The notes under the pieces are model-generated. The model saw nothing but the letters and a program-made list of their open reading frames with translations. It ran no database searches and was not told the origin of the DNA. A stretch of 64,000 nt of DNA, taken from NCBI RefSeq assembly GCF_019084545.1, contig NZ_JAHREP010000017.1, forward strand, positions 48,625 through 112,624, given 5' to 3'. This DNA comes from Marinobacterium ramblicola. Lineage in GTDB: Bacteria; Pseudomonadota; Gammaproteobacteria; Pseudomonadales; Balneatricaceae. The position numbers and the translations under genes are program-made. Below, one piece after another: positions 33,953 through 43,817 of the stretch (positions within the stretch are counted from its first letter, which is position 1; each line of letters opens with the position of its first letter).

Positions 33953-34074
33953 GCGACAGGATCCTGACCGAAAAACATCGATTTTAACGCTGCTAAACAG
34001 CGCTTGCGAGTCCGCGAGCGACGCATACAGGTATAATGGCCTCCCGGAAGAGCAATCTATGGAATCTCTGCGAG

Positions 34075-34956
34075 ATGAAGGCGCCGCACTACACTGTCGA
34101 TCAACGAACCCTTAATCTTTCCGATCAGCAACTGGTCTACCGGCTCTACAAACATGCTGGTGTCAGCAGCGGACGTCGACTTGTGCTGGTGCATGGTGCC
34201 GGCGTCGGCGGACGCGATACCTGGGAGATGCTGCAGTCATTCCTGACCCATTGGGACGAGATTCTGGTGCCGGATATGCGTGGGACCGGCGATACCCGAT
34301 ACCCGGATGGGCTGGAGCATGAGTTTAGCGTGCAGCAACTGGTGGCCGATCTGAATGCGCTGGTCGATCACCTCGGTTGGTGGCAGTTCGATCTCGGCGG
34401 CTATTCCCTGGGCGGCATGGTCTGCATGCTGTTCAAGCAGCAGCACCCGGACCGGGTGGGCAAGCAGTATCTGTTGGAGTCGGCCGCACTGGATCGGCCC
34501 GACTGGCGGAGCACCGTTACATTGCGAGAGCGCTACTCGGATGCGGCCGTGCATCTGCGCACCGCGAATCGGGAAGCGGGTATTCGCCAGTTCCTGGATA
34601 CCATATCCCCCAATCGCCGCATTACCGAACAGACGGAGCGCTTGACCATCGCACGTCTCGGTTATCGCCCGGAGGGGTTTGCGAATGCGCTGGACGCCGT
34701 GACCAAGGGGATACGCGACCTGGATCGAGAGGCGATCCTTGCTGCGCAGGGCGATGTCAGCAGTTTTATCGGTGGGCAGAGCGTCGAGTTGATGCACCAG
34801 TTGCATATGCATCTGGCCGACGGCATGCCGAACTGGCATTACTTCCATGTGGCTGGCACCGATCACTCGCTGCCGTTCCAAAAACCTCGACAGATCGCGC
34901 GTATCATGAACGCTGAACTGGAACGTTATCTGTCTCAGCGCAACAAAACCGCATAA
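34075..34956 (+). CDS. Alpha/beta hydrolase
   Basis: 293 aa from ATG 34075. A longer form from ATG 34036 is possible, but those 13 residues look unconserved, and neither start has a strong ribosome binding site. It has the alpha/beta-hydrolase fold with oxyanion motif LVHGAGVGGRDTW, nucleophile elbow GYSLGG (Ser) and C-terminal catalytic HVAGTDHSLPF (His). The substrate cannot be inferred. It precedes the methylcitrate operon but is separated from it by 289 bp of regulatory DNA. Confidence 0.82.
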   Translation: MKAPHYTVDQRTLNLSDQQLVYRLYKHAGVSSGRRLVLVHGAGVGGRDTWEMLQSFLTHWDEILVPDMRGTGDTRYPDGLEHEFSVQQLVADLNALVDHLGWWQFDLGGYSLGGMVCMLFKQQHPDRVGKQYLLESAALDRPDWRSTVTLRERYSDAAVHLRTANREAGIRQFLDTISPNRRITEQTERLTIARLGYRPEGFANALDAVTKGIRDLDREAILAAQGDVSSFIGGQSVELMHQLHMHLADGMPNWHYFHVAGTDHSLPFQKPRQIARIMNAELERYLSQRNKTA

Positions 34957-35026
34957 GGTTCAGCTCCACCCACCCCCAAACCCCTGTCGGCGGCTGTTGC
35001 ATGGTCAGATGGCCTGGCAGGGGTGT

Positions 35027-35161
35027 TGTTGACAATCCATGCTGTCAGCGATGGTATGTTCCCGCCGGAGAGATTCGCCGAATCGCGGCGGATTCCGTGA
35101 GTTATCGCTCCATATGGTTCATAATTCTCCTATTCATACTTTTGTCTGATGTTGACAATTT
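35027..35161. promoter_or_regulatory. Two distal TGTTGACAAT half-site copies upstream of the prp regulator
   Basis: TGTTGACAATCC (35027-35038) and TGTTGACAATTT (35150-35161) repeat the core of the paired sites nearer the gntR start with one change (TTGACA instead of TCGACA). They may be auxiliary operators. Each also contains a consensus-like -35 TTGACA, but no suitably spaced -10 follows. Confidence 0.4.
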
Positions 35162-35204
35162 GACCGCCAGATTGGGTTGACTGCCCGTTTTTCCAACTGT
35201 AATG

Positions 35205-35233
35205 TGTCGACAATCTAACATTGTCGACAATCT
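35205..35233. promoter_or_regulatory. Tandem TGTCGACAATCT operator candidate of the methylcitrate regulator
   Basis: TGTCGACAATCT occurs twice (35205-35216 and 35222-35233), exactly 17 bp apart. The second copy contains the perfect palindrome TTGTCGACAA (35221-35230). It ends 12 bp before the GntR start. TTGTCGACAA-like sites are, to my knowledge, typical for GntR-type regulators of propionate genes, so autoregulation and operon control are likely. Confidence 0.7.
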
Positions 35234-35245
35234 TGAAGGGTTGCG

Positions 35246-35944
35246 ATGAATACAGAAGCTAAAGAAAGTTCAGTGCTTGAGATCGACCAGGAGAGCCGCA
35301 CGCTTGCTGACCGGGTGTGCAAGCAGATCGTAACGGCGATCGTCAAAGGTGATCTGTTACCGGGGCAGAAGATCAGTGAGCCGGAGCTGGCGCGTACCTA
35401 TGGTATCAGTCGTGGCCCTCTGCGAGAGGCGATGCGCCGTCTCGAGGGCTGGCGCCTGGTCGAGCGCAAACCGCACATCGGTGCGCGTGTCGTCAAGCTC
35501 AGTGCGCAGGAGCTGATCGAGATCTACCGGGTGCGCGAAGCGCTGGAGGGCATGGCCTGCCGGTTGGCGGCCGAGAACATGACGCAGACCGAGATCGACA
35601 GTCTCAAGGCGCTGCTCGATGCCCACGAACAGTCGATCGAACAGCGGGAGGGGCGCTCCTACTTTCAGAAGGAGGGCGATCTCGATTTTCACTACCGCGT
35701 CGTCAAGGGCAGCAAGAATGCCAAGCTGCAGGAGATGCTCGGCGCGGACCTATACCACCTGGTACGCATGTACCGTTACCAATTCAGCGTTTCCAGCTCA
35801 CGGCCGAAACGTGCCCTCAAGGAGCATCGACAGATCATCGATGCCATTGAAGCGCGGGATGCAGAGCTGGCTGAGATGCTGATGCGACGCCATATCAGCG
35901 CGGCGCGCCAGAACATCGAAGACAAGCTGAACGCCAAAGAGTAA
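35246..35944 (+). CDS. GntR-family (FCD-type) regulator of the methylcitrate cycle operon
   Basis: 232 aa. The N-terminal winged HTH (about 15-85; motif [20 protein letters not shown]) and the FCD all-helical ligand domain (about 90-225; [17 protein letters not shown]) place it in the FadR/FCD branch. It is the first gene of the prp cluster, 17 bp before prpB. It most likely senses a methylcitrate-cycle intermediate and binds the tandem sites at 35205-35233. The alternative, a sigma54-type PrpR as in enterics, is absent here. Confidence 0.88.
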   Translation: MNTEAKESSVLEIDQESRTLADRVCKQIVTAIVKGDLLPGQKISEPELARTYGISRGPLREAMRRLEGWRLVERKPHIGARVVKLSAQELIEIYRVREALEGMACRLAAENMTQTEIDSLKALLDAHEQSIEQREGRSYFQKEGDLDFHYRVVKGSKNAKLQEMLGADLYHLVRMYRYQFSVSSSRPKRALKEHRQIIDAIEARDAELAEMLMRRHISAARQNIEDKLNAKE

Positions 35945-35961
35945 ACCTCAAGGGGATCATA

Positions 35962-36855
35962 ATGGCTGAGAAACTGACTGCGGGTGCGCGCTTCCGTAAA
36001 GCGCTGGCTGAGAACCAGCCACTGCAGATTGTTGGCACCGTCAATGCGTACAACGCAATGATGGCAACACGTGTGGGTCACCAGGCTATCTACCTGTCCG
36101 GTGGCGGCGTTGCCAACGCTTCTTACGGTCTGCCCGACCTGGGCATGACATCGATGAACGACGTGCTGGAGGATGTGCGCCGTATCACCAGCGCTGTCGA
36201 CACGCCGTTGATGGTCGATATCGATACCGGCTGGGGCGGTGCATTCAATATCGCGCGTACCGTCAAAGAGATGATCAAGGGTGGTGCGGCTGCTGTTCAT
36301 ATCGAGGACCAGGTGGCGCAGAAGCGTTGCGGTCATCGCCCCAACAAGGAGATCGTGTCCCTTGAGGAGATGGTCGATCGGGTGAAAGCCGCGGTTGATG
36401 CCAAGACCGACGACAGTTTCTTTATCATGGCACGTACCGACGCCTTCCAGATGGAGGGGCTCAACGCCGCCGTCGAGCGCGCTCAGGCCTGCCTGGAAGC
36501 CGGTGCCGACGCTATCTTCGCCGAAGCGGTGCACACCCTGGATGATTACCGGGCGTTCTCCACCGGCATCAACGGCGCGCACCTGCTGGCCAATATCACC
36601 GAGTTCGGCGCCACGCCGCTGTTCAACAAGCGTGAGCTCGCCGAAGTGGGTGCCACCATGGTGCTCTACCCGCTCTCCGCTTTCCGTGCCGCGAATAAAG
36701 CCGCACTGAACGTATACGAACATCTGCTCAATGACGGCGATCAGAAAGCCGTTGTCGATACCATGCAGACCCGCATGGAACTGTACGATTTCCTTAACTA
36801 CCACGACTTCGAACAGAAGTTGGACGCGTTGTTTGCCGAAGGCAAAAACAAATAA
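35962..36855 (+). CDS. prpB: 2-methylisocitrate lyase
   Basis: PrpB cleaves 2-methylisocitrate to pyruvate and succinate, the last step of propionyl-CoA oxidation by the methylcitrate cycle. 297 aa of the isocitrate-lyase/PEP-mutase fold. Motifs include [29 protein letters not shown] and the active-site loop KRCGH (C123). KKCGH is the common form, so the second Lys is Arg here. It lies 17 bp after the regulator and 61 bp before prpC. Confidence 0.95.
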   Translation: MAEKLTAGARFRKALAENQPLQIVGTVNAYNAMMATRVGHQAIYLSGGGVANASYGLPDLGMTSMNDVLEDVRRITSAVDTPLMVDIDTGWGGAFNIARTVKEMIKGGAAAVHIEDQVAQKRCGHRPNKEIVSLEEMVDRVKAAVDAKTDDSFFIMARTDAFQMEGLNAAVERAQACLEAGADAIFAEAVHTLDDYRAFSTGINGAHLLANITEFGATPLFNKRELAEVGATMVLYPLSAFRAANKAALNVYEHLLNDGDQKAVVDTMQTRMELYDFLNYHDFEQKLDALFAEGKNK

Positions 36856-36916
36856 GTGTCGCGTCTTGTATAGAAAAGAGCGCGTCAGACGCTCGAGACA
36901 GAATTAGGAGATAACC

Positions 36917-38047
36917 ATGGCTGAAGCGAAGAAACTTGGTGGCGCAGGCTTGCGCGGACAGTCCGCAGGTGAAACCGCGCTGTGTACGGTAGGTAAAACC
37001 GGTGCGGGTCTGACCTACCGTGGCTACGACATCAAGGAGCTGGCAGACAAGGCGCAGTTTGAAGAGGTGGCATACCTGCTGCTCTACGGCAAGCTGCCGA
37101 ACCAGGCTGAACTGGATGCCTACAAGACCAAGCTGAAAGGGATGCGTGGCCTGCCCGGGGCGCTGAAAGCGGTGCTGGAGCAGATACCGGCGGATGCTCA
37201 CCCGATGGACGTGATGCGTACCGGCTGCTCGATGCTGGGTAACCTGGAAACCGAGCAGGATTTCAGCGAGCAGCACGACAAGATCGATCGCATGCTGGCC
37301 GTGTTCCCCTCGATCATCAACTACTGGTACAACTTCGCCCACAAGGGCGAGCGGATCGATACCGAGACTGAGGCCGACTCCATCGGTGAGCATTTCCTCT
37401 GGACCCTGCATGGCAAGAAGCCTGAACCGCTGCACGTCAAGGTGATGCATGCGTCGCTGATCCTCTATGCCGAGCATGAGTTCAACGCCTCCACCTTTGC
37501 TGCCCGCGTCTGTGCGTCGACCCTGTCGGACATCCACAGCTGTGTCACCGGAGCGATCGGTACCCTGCGTGGCCCGCTGCACGGCGGTGCCAACGAAGCG
37601 GCGATGGCGATGATCGAGAACTGGACCTCGCCGGATCAGGCGGAAGCCGAGATCATGGGGATGCTGGAGCGCAAAGAGAAGATCATGGGCTTCGGACACG
37701 CGATCTACCGAGACTCCGATCCGCGCAATGCGATCATCAAGACCTGGTCAAAGCAGCTGGCCGAGCAGGTGGGCGATACCGTGCTCTACCCGGTGTCCGA
37801 GCGTGTCGAGGCGGTGATGTGGCGCGAGAAGAAACTGTTCTGTAACGCTGACTTCTTCCACGCCTCGGCTTACCACTTCATGGGCATTCCGACCGAGCTG
37901 TTCACGCCGATCTTTGTCTGCTCTCGTGTGGCGGGCTGGACCGCGCATGTGATCGAGCAGCGCGCCAACAACCGCATCATCCGTCCGTCGGCGGACTACA
38001 CCGGTCCGGAAGCGGCCGAGTGGGTGCCGATCGAGCAGCGAGCCTGA
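36917..38047 (+). CDS. prpC: 2-methylcitrate synthase
   Basis: 376-aa short-type citrate synthase family enzyme condensing propionyl-CoA with oxaloacetate. The N-terminal GLRGQSAGETALCTVGKTG and catalytic regions RGPLHGGANEAAM and MGFGHAIYRDSDPRN are those of PrpC. AGGAG precedes the ATG. The operon position between prpB and acnD settles the assignment over housekeeping GltA. Confidence 0.95.
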   Translation: MAEAKKLGGAGLRGQSAGETALCTVGKTGAGLTYRGYDIKELADKAQFEEVAYLLLYGKLPNQAELDAYKTKLKGMRGLPGALKAVLEQIPADAHPMDVMRTGCSMLGNLETEQDFSEQHDKIDRMLAVFPSIINYWYNFAHKGERIDTETEADSIGEHFLWTLHGKKPEPLHVKVMHASLILYAEHEFNASTFAARVCASTLSDIHSCVTGAIGTLRGPLHGGANEAAMAMIENWTSPDQAEAEIMGMLERKEKIMGFGHAIYRDSDPRNAIIKTWSKQLAEQVGDTVLYPVSERVEAVMWREKKLFCNADFFHASAYHFMGIPTELFTPIFVCSRVAGWTAHVIEQRANNRIIRPSADYTGPEAAEWVPIEQRA

Positions 38048-38050
38048 GCT

Positions 38051-40657
38051 ATGAATACTGAATTTCGCAAACCCCTTCCGGGCAGTTCACTGGATTACTT
38101 CGATACCCGCGCGGCGGTCGAGGCGATTCAGCCGGGCGCCTATGACACACTGCCCTACACCTCACGCGTATTGGCTGAGCAGCTGGTGCGCCGCTGCGAA
38201 CCGGAAGCGCTGACCGATTCGCTGAAACAGATTATCGAGCGCAAGCGTGATCTGGATTTCCCCTGGTATCCCGCCCGCGTGGTCTGTCACGATATCCTCG
38301 GACAGACGGCGCTGGTCGACCTGGCCGGCCTGCGCGACGCGATCGCCGAACAGGGTGGTGACCCCGCCAAGGTCAACCCGGTGGTGCCGACCCAGCTGAT
38401 CGTCGACCACTCACTGGCGGTGGAAGCGGCGGGGTTCGATCCCGATGCCTTCGAGAAGAACCGTGCCATCGAAGATCGCCGTAACGAGGATCGCTTCCAC
38501 TTTATCGAGTGGACCAAGACCGCGTTCAAGAACGTGGACGTGATCCCCGCCGGTAACGGCATCATGCACCAGATCAACCTGGAGAAGATGTCACCGGTGA
38601 TCCAGGCGCGCGATGGCGTGGCCTTCCCTGATACCTGTGTCGGTACCGACTCCCACACCCCCCATGTGGATTCCCTCGGTGTTATCGCCATCGGCGTCGG
38701 CGGTCTGGAAGCGGAAACCGTGATGCTGGGGCATCCGTCGATGATGCGTCTGCCCGATATCGTCGGCGTCAAGCTGACCGGCAAGCGCCAACCAGGCATT
38801 ACCGCAACCGATATCGTACTCGCCCTGACCGAGTTTCTGCGCCAGCAGCGTGTGGTCGGTGCCTATGTGGAGTTCTTCGGAGAGGGGGCTGCCAGCCTCA
38901 CCATCGGCGACCGTGCCACCATCTCCAACATGTGCCCGGAGTTCGGTGCCACCGCGGCGATGTTCTACATCGACGAGCAGACCATCGATTACCTGAAACT
39001 GACCGGTCGCGAGCCGGAGCAGGTGGAGCTGGTCGAGCACTACGCCAAGACCACCGGTCTGTGGGCCGATGCCCTGGTAGGCGCCGAATACGAGCGGGTG
39101 CTGGAGTTCGATCTGTCCACCGTGGTTCGCAATATGGCCGGCCCCTCCAATCCTCACCGCCGCCTGCCGACCAGTGCGTTGCATGAGCGCGGTATCGCCG
39201 ACGAAGCGAAACTGGCGGCCGCCAAGGCCGAGGAGGCGGAAGGGCTGCTACCGGACGGTGCCGTGATCATCGCCGCCATCACCTCCTGCACCAACACCTC
39301 CAACCCGCGCAACGTGGTCGCCGCAGGCCTGCTGGCCAAGAAAGCCAACGAGCTGGGCCTGGTGCGCAAGCCCTGGGTGAAGAGCTCCTTCGCGCCGGGA
39401 TCGAAGGTGGCGCGCCTCTACCTGGAGGAGGCCGGTCTGCTGCCCGAACTGGAGAAACTCGGCTTCGGTATCGTCGCTTACGCCTGCACCACCTGTAACG
39501 GTATGTCCGGTGCGCTGGATCCGAAGATCCAGCAGGAGATCATCGATCGCGACCTGTACGCCACCGCCGTGCTGTCCGGTAACCGCAACTTCGACGGCCG
39601 TATCCACCCCTATGCCAAGCAGGCGTTCCTGGCCTCGCCGCCGCTGGTGGTGGCCTATGCCATCGCCGGTACCGTGCGTTTCGATATCGAGAAGGACGTG
39701 CTGGGCAGCGACAAGCAGGGTAACCCGGTGACGCTGAAGGATCTCTGGCCGTCGGACGAGGAGATCGATACCATCGTCGCGACCTCGGTCAAGCCGGAGC
39801 AGTTCAAGCAGGTGTATATTCCGATGTTCGACCTGGGCGAGGTAGAGGAGGCGGAGAGCCCGCTCTACGACTGGCGCCCCATGTCCACCTATATCCGTCG
39901 TCCGCCGTACTGGGAAGGGGCGCTGGCCGGCGAGCGCACGCTGAAGGGGATGCGTCCTTTGGCGGTATTGCCGGACAACATCACCACTGATCACCTGTCG
40001 CCCTCCAACGCGATCCTGGCCAGCTCCGCGGCCGGTGAATACCTGGCGAAGATGGGGCTGCCGGAGGAGGATTTCAACTCCTACGCCACCCACCGCGGCG
40101 ACCACCTGACCGCGCAGCGTGCCACCTTCGCCAATCCGAAACTGTTGAACGAGATGTGCCGTGACGAGAATGGCGAGGTGATCCAGGGTTCCCTGGCCCG
40201 CGTCGAGCCGGAAGGGCAGCAGATGCGGATGTGGGAGGCGATCGAGACCTACATGAACCGCAAGCAGAACCTGATCATCGTCGCCGGTGCCGACTACGGT
40301 CAGGGATCTTCCCGCGACTGGGCGGCCAAGGGCGTGCGCCTGGCCGGTGTCGAGGTGATCGTGGCGGAAGGGTTCGAGCGAATTCACCGTACCAACCTGG
40401 TCGGCATGGGTGTACTGCCGGTGGAGTTCAAGCCGGGCACCACCCGTCTGACCCTGGGTATCGACGGCACCGAAACCTACGACATCAAGGGTGAGATCTC
40501 GCCGCGTTGCGACCTGACGCTGGTGATCAACCGCCGCAATGGAGAGGTAGTCGAGGTACCGGTGACCTGCCGCCTGGATACCGCGGCCGAGGTCAGTGTC
40601 TACAACGCCGGTGGCGTGTTGCAGCGCTTTGCCAAGGATTTCCTCGGCCAGGCCTGA
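38051..40657 (+). CDS. acnD: Fe/S-dependent 2-methylisocitrate dehydratase AcnD
   Basis: 868-aa aconitase-family enzyme that dehydrates 2-methylcitrate to an isomer of 2-methylaconitate. The 4Fe-4S ligands are in AAITSCTNTSNPRN and YACTTCNGMSGAL; GADYGQGSSRDWAAKG marks the swivel domain. Linkage to prpF distinguishes it from AcnA. AcnD with PrpF replaces the iron-free PrpD found in other bacteria, and no prpD is seen here. It starts 3 bp after prpC. Confidence 0.95.
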   Translation: MNTEFRKPLPGSSLDYFDTRAAVEAIQPGAYDTLPYTSRVLAEQLVRRCEPEALTDSLKQIIERKRDLDFPWYPARVVCHDILGQTALVDLAGLRDAIAEQGGDPAKVNPVVPTQLIVDHSLAVEAAGFDPDAFEKNRAIEDRRNEDRFHFIEWTKTAFKNVDVIPAGNGIMHQINLEKMSPVIQARDGVAFPDTCVGTDSHTPHVDSLGVIAIGVGGLEAETVMLGHPSMMRLPDIVGVKLTGKRQPGITATDIVLALTEFLRQQRVVGAYVEFFGEGAASLTIGDRATISNMCPEFGATAAMFYIDEQTIDYLKLTGREPEQVELVEHYAKTTGLWADALVGAEYERVLEFDLSTVVRNMAGPSNPHRRLPTSALHERGIADEAKLAAAKAEEAEGLLPDGAVIIAAITSCTNTSNPRNVVAAGLLAKKANELGLVRKPWVKSSFAPGSKVARLYLEEAGLLPELEKLGFGIVAYACTTCNGMSGALDPKIQQEIIDRDLYATAVLSGNRNFDGRIHPYAKQAFLASPPLVVAYAIAGTVRFDIEKDVLGSDKQGNPVTLKDLWPSDEEIDTIVATSVKPEQFKQVYIPMFDLGEVEEAESPLYDWRPMSTYIRRPPYWEGALAGERTLKGMRPLAVLPDNITTDHLSPSNAILASSAAGEYLAKMGLPEEDFNSYATHRGDHLTAQRATFANPKLLNEMCRDENGEVIQGSLARVEPEGQQMRMWEAIETYMNRKQNLIIVAGADYGQGSSRDWAAKGVRLAGVEVIVAEGFERIHRTNLVGMGVLPVEFKPGTTRLTLGIDGTETYDIKGEISPRCDLTLVINRRNGEVVEVPVTCRLDTAAEVSVYNAGGVLQRFAKDFLGQA

Positions 40658-40763
40658 CAGGAGGCGCCCAGGCTCTTGCCGGTACAGGCGGAGGTGGGCG
40701 CGCTTCGCCCCAGCGTCGAGCGGGCGCTGGGGGCACTCAGTTTAATAGAAAGGTAAAGTGCAA

Positions 40764-41942
40764 ATGGCTCAGGTACCTCAAATCAAAATTCCGGCGACCT
40801 ATATCCGCGGCGGCACCTCCAAGGGGGTGTTTTTCCGTCGCCAGGACCTGCCGCCTGTGGCGCAGGAGCCGGGTGAAGCGCGCGACAAGATCCTGCTGCG
40901 TGTGATCGGCAGTCCCGATCCCTACGGACAGCAGATAGACGGTATGGGTGGTGCAACCTCCAGTACCTCCAAGACGGTGATCCTGGACAAGAGCAGTCAG
41001 CCGGACCACGACGTGGACTACCTGTTCGGCCAGGTGGCGATCAACAAGGCGTTTGTCGACTGGTCCGGCAACTGCGGCAACCTGACCGCCGCCGTCGGTG
41101 CCTTTGCCATCGCCTCCGGTTTTGTCGATCCCGAGCGGATTCCGGACAACGGTATCTGCACGGTGCGCATCTGGCAGAAGAACATTCAGAAAACCATTAT
41201 CGCTCATGTGCCGATCACCAATGGTGAGGTGCAGGAGACCGGTGACTTCGAACTGGATGGTGTCACCTTTCCGGCGGCGGAGGTGGTGATCGAGTTCATG
41301 GACCCGGCCGACGGCGAGGGTTCCATGTTCCCCACCGGCAATCTGGTGGATGACCTGGAGGTGCCGGGTATCGGCACCTTCAAGGCGACCATGATCAATG
41401 CCGGCATCCCGACCATCTTCCTTAATGCCGCCGATATCGGTTACACCGGTACCGAGTTGCAGAAGGATATCAACTCCGATGCCGAAGCGCTGGCGCGCTT
41501 TGAAACCATGCGTGCCTATGGCGCGGTGAAGATGGGCTTGATCTCCGATATCGCCGAGGCGGCCGCCCGCCAGCATACGCCGAAGATCGCGTTTGTGGCG
41601 CCGGCTACTGCCTATGAAGCGTCGAGCGGCAAGCAGATCGCTGCCGGTGATATCGATGTGTGCGTACGCGCCTTGTCAATGGGTAAGCTGCACCACGCGA
41701 TGATGGGTACCGCCTCGGTAGCGATCGCGACGGCGGCGGCAGTGCCTGGAACGCTGGTCAATCTGGCCGCGGGCGGCGGTGAGCGTGATGCGGTTACCTT
41801 CGGACACCCCTCTGGGACCCTGCGCGTCGGCGCGGCAGCCGAAGTGGTAAATGGCGAGTGGACAGCGACCAAGGCGGTGATGAGCCGCAGTGCCCGCGTT
41901 TTGATGGAGGGGTGGGTGCGTATCCCGGGAGATGCGTTCTAG
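40764..41942 (+). CDS. prpF: 2-methylaconitate cis-trans isomerase PrpF
   Basis: PrpF isomerises the AcnD product to the cis-2-methylaconitate that can be rehydrated to 2-methylisocitrate. 392 aa, diaminopimelate-epimerase-like fold. The N-terminus PQIKIPATYIRGGTSKGVFF and the motifs GGATSSTSKTVIL and NCGNLTAAVGAFA are family hallmarks. I chose ATG 40764 (AGG about 10 nt upstream) over GTG 40758. It ends the operon about 130 bp before a terminator. Confidence 0.94.
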   Translation: MAQVPQIKIPATYIRGGTSKGVFFRRQDLPPVAQEPGEARDKILLRVIGSPDPYGQQIDGMGGATSSTSKTVILDKSSQPDHDVDYLFGQVAINKAFVDWSGNCGNLTAAVGAFAIASGFVDPERIPDNGICTVRIWQKNIQKTIIAHVPITNGEVQETGDFELDGVTFPAAEVVIEFMDPADGEGSMFPTGNLVDDLEVPGIGTFKATMINAGIPTIFLNAADIGYTGTELQKDINSDAEALARFETMRAYGAVKMGLISDIAEAAARQHTPKIAFVAPATAYEASSGKQIAAGDIDVCVRALSMGKLHHAMMGTASVAIATAAAVPGTLVNLAAGGGERDAVTFGHPSGTLRVGAAAEVVNGEWTATKAVMSRSARVLMEGWVRIPGDAF

Positions 41943-41949
41943 CCTTAAA

Positions 41950-41987
41950 TGCCCTCCTGGCATGGAGGGAGGTGGATGATGAATCCA
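41950..41987. other. Two adjacent small hairpins after prpF
   Basis: CCCTCC/GGAGGG with a 6-nt loop and GTGGAT/ATCCAC with a 5-nt loop sit just past the prpF stop, ahead of the real terminator. They could protect the operon's 3' end. The rest of the 243-bp gap to 42185 holds no gene that I can see. Confidence 0.35.
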
Positions 41988-42074
41988 CCCTCGCCGATTT
42001 TGGGGAGGTGCCGTTTTGATACGGTTTACCCCAGGCGCCGGAGGGTCCCTGTCAGCTCTGCCGGCTAGCTTCCA

Positions 42075-42096
42075 GCCCGCATTCGCGGGCTTTTTT
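42075..42096 (+). terminator. Rho-independent terminator of the prp operon
   Basis: GCCCGC (42075-42080), an ATTC loop and GCGGGC (42085-42090) are followed by T6 and further T-rich sequence. Confidence 0.88.
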
Positions 42097-42185
42097 ATTT
42101 TAGAGATAAAGGATAAGGGTTAATATAGTAGCCAGGTCGTTACAGTTGTTGGATCTGCGGACGCATCCGCTGGATCGGGAGTAGA

Positions 42186-43577
42186 TTGCCGTTGAATTTA
42201 AACCAGAGAAAACGTCATCTTATCCCTTATGTCGCCATCGCCATCTTGTTTCTCGTCGGTGTGGCGATTACTGAAGCCCTGCAGAAAGTTGTTGCCGACC
42301 GCACCTTCCAGTTACAACGAACCGAGGCTCTCGGTGTCATCTCTCAGCTGCGTGCGCAGCTTGAATCCGAAATCAACAGCGTGCTCTATCTCAGCAGTGG
42401 CTTGATCAGTTACGTCACCGTACAGCCGCAAACCGACCAGGCTCAGTGGAATGCGCTGGCGGCCGAGATCATGCGTGGCACCGCGCATGTGCGCAATATC
42501 GGCCTGGCGCCCGATAATGTGATCCGCTTTGTTTATCCGCTGTATGGTAATGAGGCGGCGCTGGGTCTGGATTATGAGAAGAACGTCCAGCAGTGGCCTG
42601 CAGTCAAGCAGGCGATCGATAGGGGTGGGATGGTGCTTGCCGGCCCGCTGAAACTGGTGCAGGGCGGACTGGGTCTTATCGCGCGTACTCCTATCTTCAC
42701 GCATGGAGGGGAATTGGAGGCATCGCGTTACTGGGGGTTGGCATCGGTGGTGATCGATGCCGAGTCGATGTTCAGATCGGCCGGTATCCGGGAGCAGGTA
42801 TCCGGATATCGTATCGCAATCAAAGGCCGCGATGGCCTGGGTGAGCAGGGCGAGATGGTATATGGCACACAAGAGGTGTTTGCCCAGAGTATCGCCAAGA
42901 TGAAGATCTTTTTTCCGAACGGTCACTGGGTCATTGCAGCACTACCCGATGCGGCGGGCGGATCATTCTGGCTGGGGCCTCAGCTGGCGCGTGTGGTGGG
43001 ATATGGTTTTCTCTCCGTGCTGTTGCTTCTGCTCGTGATCCTGGTCCGGCTCTACCATGCCAGTCAGGGGGAGGCGATGCACGACCACCTGACCGGCCTG
43101 CCCAATCGGCGGTTGATGATCGAGCGACTGACCCAGCTGGCTGCGCTGAGCGAGAGGGCCGAGTTTAGTTTTGCACTCTATTTCGTCGATCTTAATGGTT
43201 TTAAGGCGATCAATGACAGTTTTGGCCACGTCACAGGGGATGCGGTCTTGATCGAAGTTGGCAAGCGCTTGACGCATACCGTTCGCTCATCCGATACGGT
43301 GGCAAGAACCGGCGGCGATGAGTTTATGGTGCTGCAGCCGGGCGTGAAGTCGGCCGTTTCAGCGCAGGCCGTGGTCGAAAAAATAGAGGCCGCACTTCGG
43401 GAGCCCTTTCAATATCAGTACGTGTCGATCGATCTCTCGGCGGCGATCGGTGTGGCGATCTATCCCAAGGACACGGCGACTATCGACAAGCTGATCATGG
43501 TCGCGGATGACCGGATGTACGAGCGCAAGGCAGAGATGAAAGCAGCGGGATCGGTCAGCGGGAGCCTGGTTGACTGA
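42186..43577 (+). CDS. Membrane-bound diguanylate cyclase with CHASE-type sensor
   Basis: 463 aa. A first membrane helix (about 12-32) and a second (about 268-289) enclose an extracytoplasmic CHASE-like domain (about 41-230; GLAPDNVIRFVYPLYGNEAAL). The GGDEF domain has an intact active site GGDEF (376-380) and an inhibitory I-site RSSD (367-370), so it should make c-di-GMP under product inhibition. There is no EAL domain. The start is TTG 42186, with GGGAG close by; a second TTG two codons on is also possible. The ligand is unknown. Confidence 0.88.
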   Translation: MPLNLNQRKRHLIPYVAIAILFLVGVAITEALQKVVADRTFQLQRTEALGVISQLRAQLESEINSVLYLSSGLISYVTVQPQTDQAQWNALAAEIMRGTAHVRNIGLAPDNVIRFVYPLYGNEAALGLDYEKNVQQWPAVKQAIDRGGMVLAGPLKLVQGGLGLIARTPIFTHGGELEASRYWGLASVVIDAESMFRSAGIREQVSGYRIAIKGRDGLGEQGEMVYGTQEVFAQSIAKMKIFFPNGHWVIAALPDAAGGSFWLGPQLARVVGYGFLSVLLLLLVILVRLYHASQGEAMHDHLTGLPNRRLMIERLTQLAALSERAEFSFALYFVDLNGFKAINDSFGHVTGDAVLIEVGKRLTHTVRSSDTVARTGGDEFMVLQPGVKSAVSAQAVVEKIEAALREPFQYQYVSIDLSAAIGVAIYPKDTATIDKLIMVADDRMYERKAEMKAAGSVSGSLVD

Positions 43578-43597
43578 AGCGGTGCGACCGTTCGGGC

Positions 43598-43628
43598 AAA
43601 AAAATGCCGCACAATGTGGTGTGCGGCA
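43598..43628 (-). terminator. Terminator for leftward transcription past the EamA gene
   Basis: TGCCGCACA (43605-43613) and TGTGCGGCA (43620-43628) form a 9-bp stem. The A7 run at 43598-43604 becomes a T-tract on the minus strand, so it reads as a terminator for transcripts coming from the right. The rest of the 240-bp gap between the GGDEF and EamA genes shows no gene. Confidence 0.75.
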
Positions 43629-43817
43629 ATACGATAACTAGAGATAAACGCAAGGAAAAGCAAAAAAACCGAAAGTGGCGCGGGACAACGTCCTGACATC
43701 CCCGTGTGTACCCCAACAACAACGACAGGATGCACGCCCCTTCCGAATAGCTGTTATCCTAAGGTCGAATGGTGCGGGCGACAAATGATGCTTTATTTGA
43801 GATTTGTTGAAAAAAAC

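Noticed and set aside
34032..34037. TATAAT as a -10 promoter element before the alpha/beta hydrolase
   Set aside because: The only -35-like TTGCGA is 22 bp away, too far, and the element overlaps a possible start codon.
41943..42185. c-di-GMP riboswitch upstream of the GGDEF gene
   Set aside because: The region has a terminator and small hairpins, but I could not find the conserved GEMM core; a prp operon 3' end explains it.
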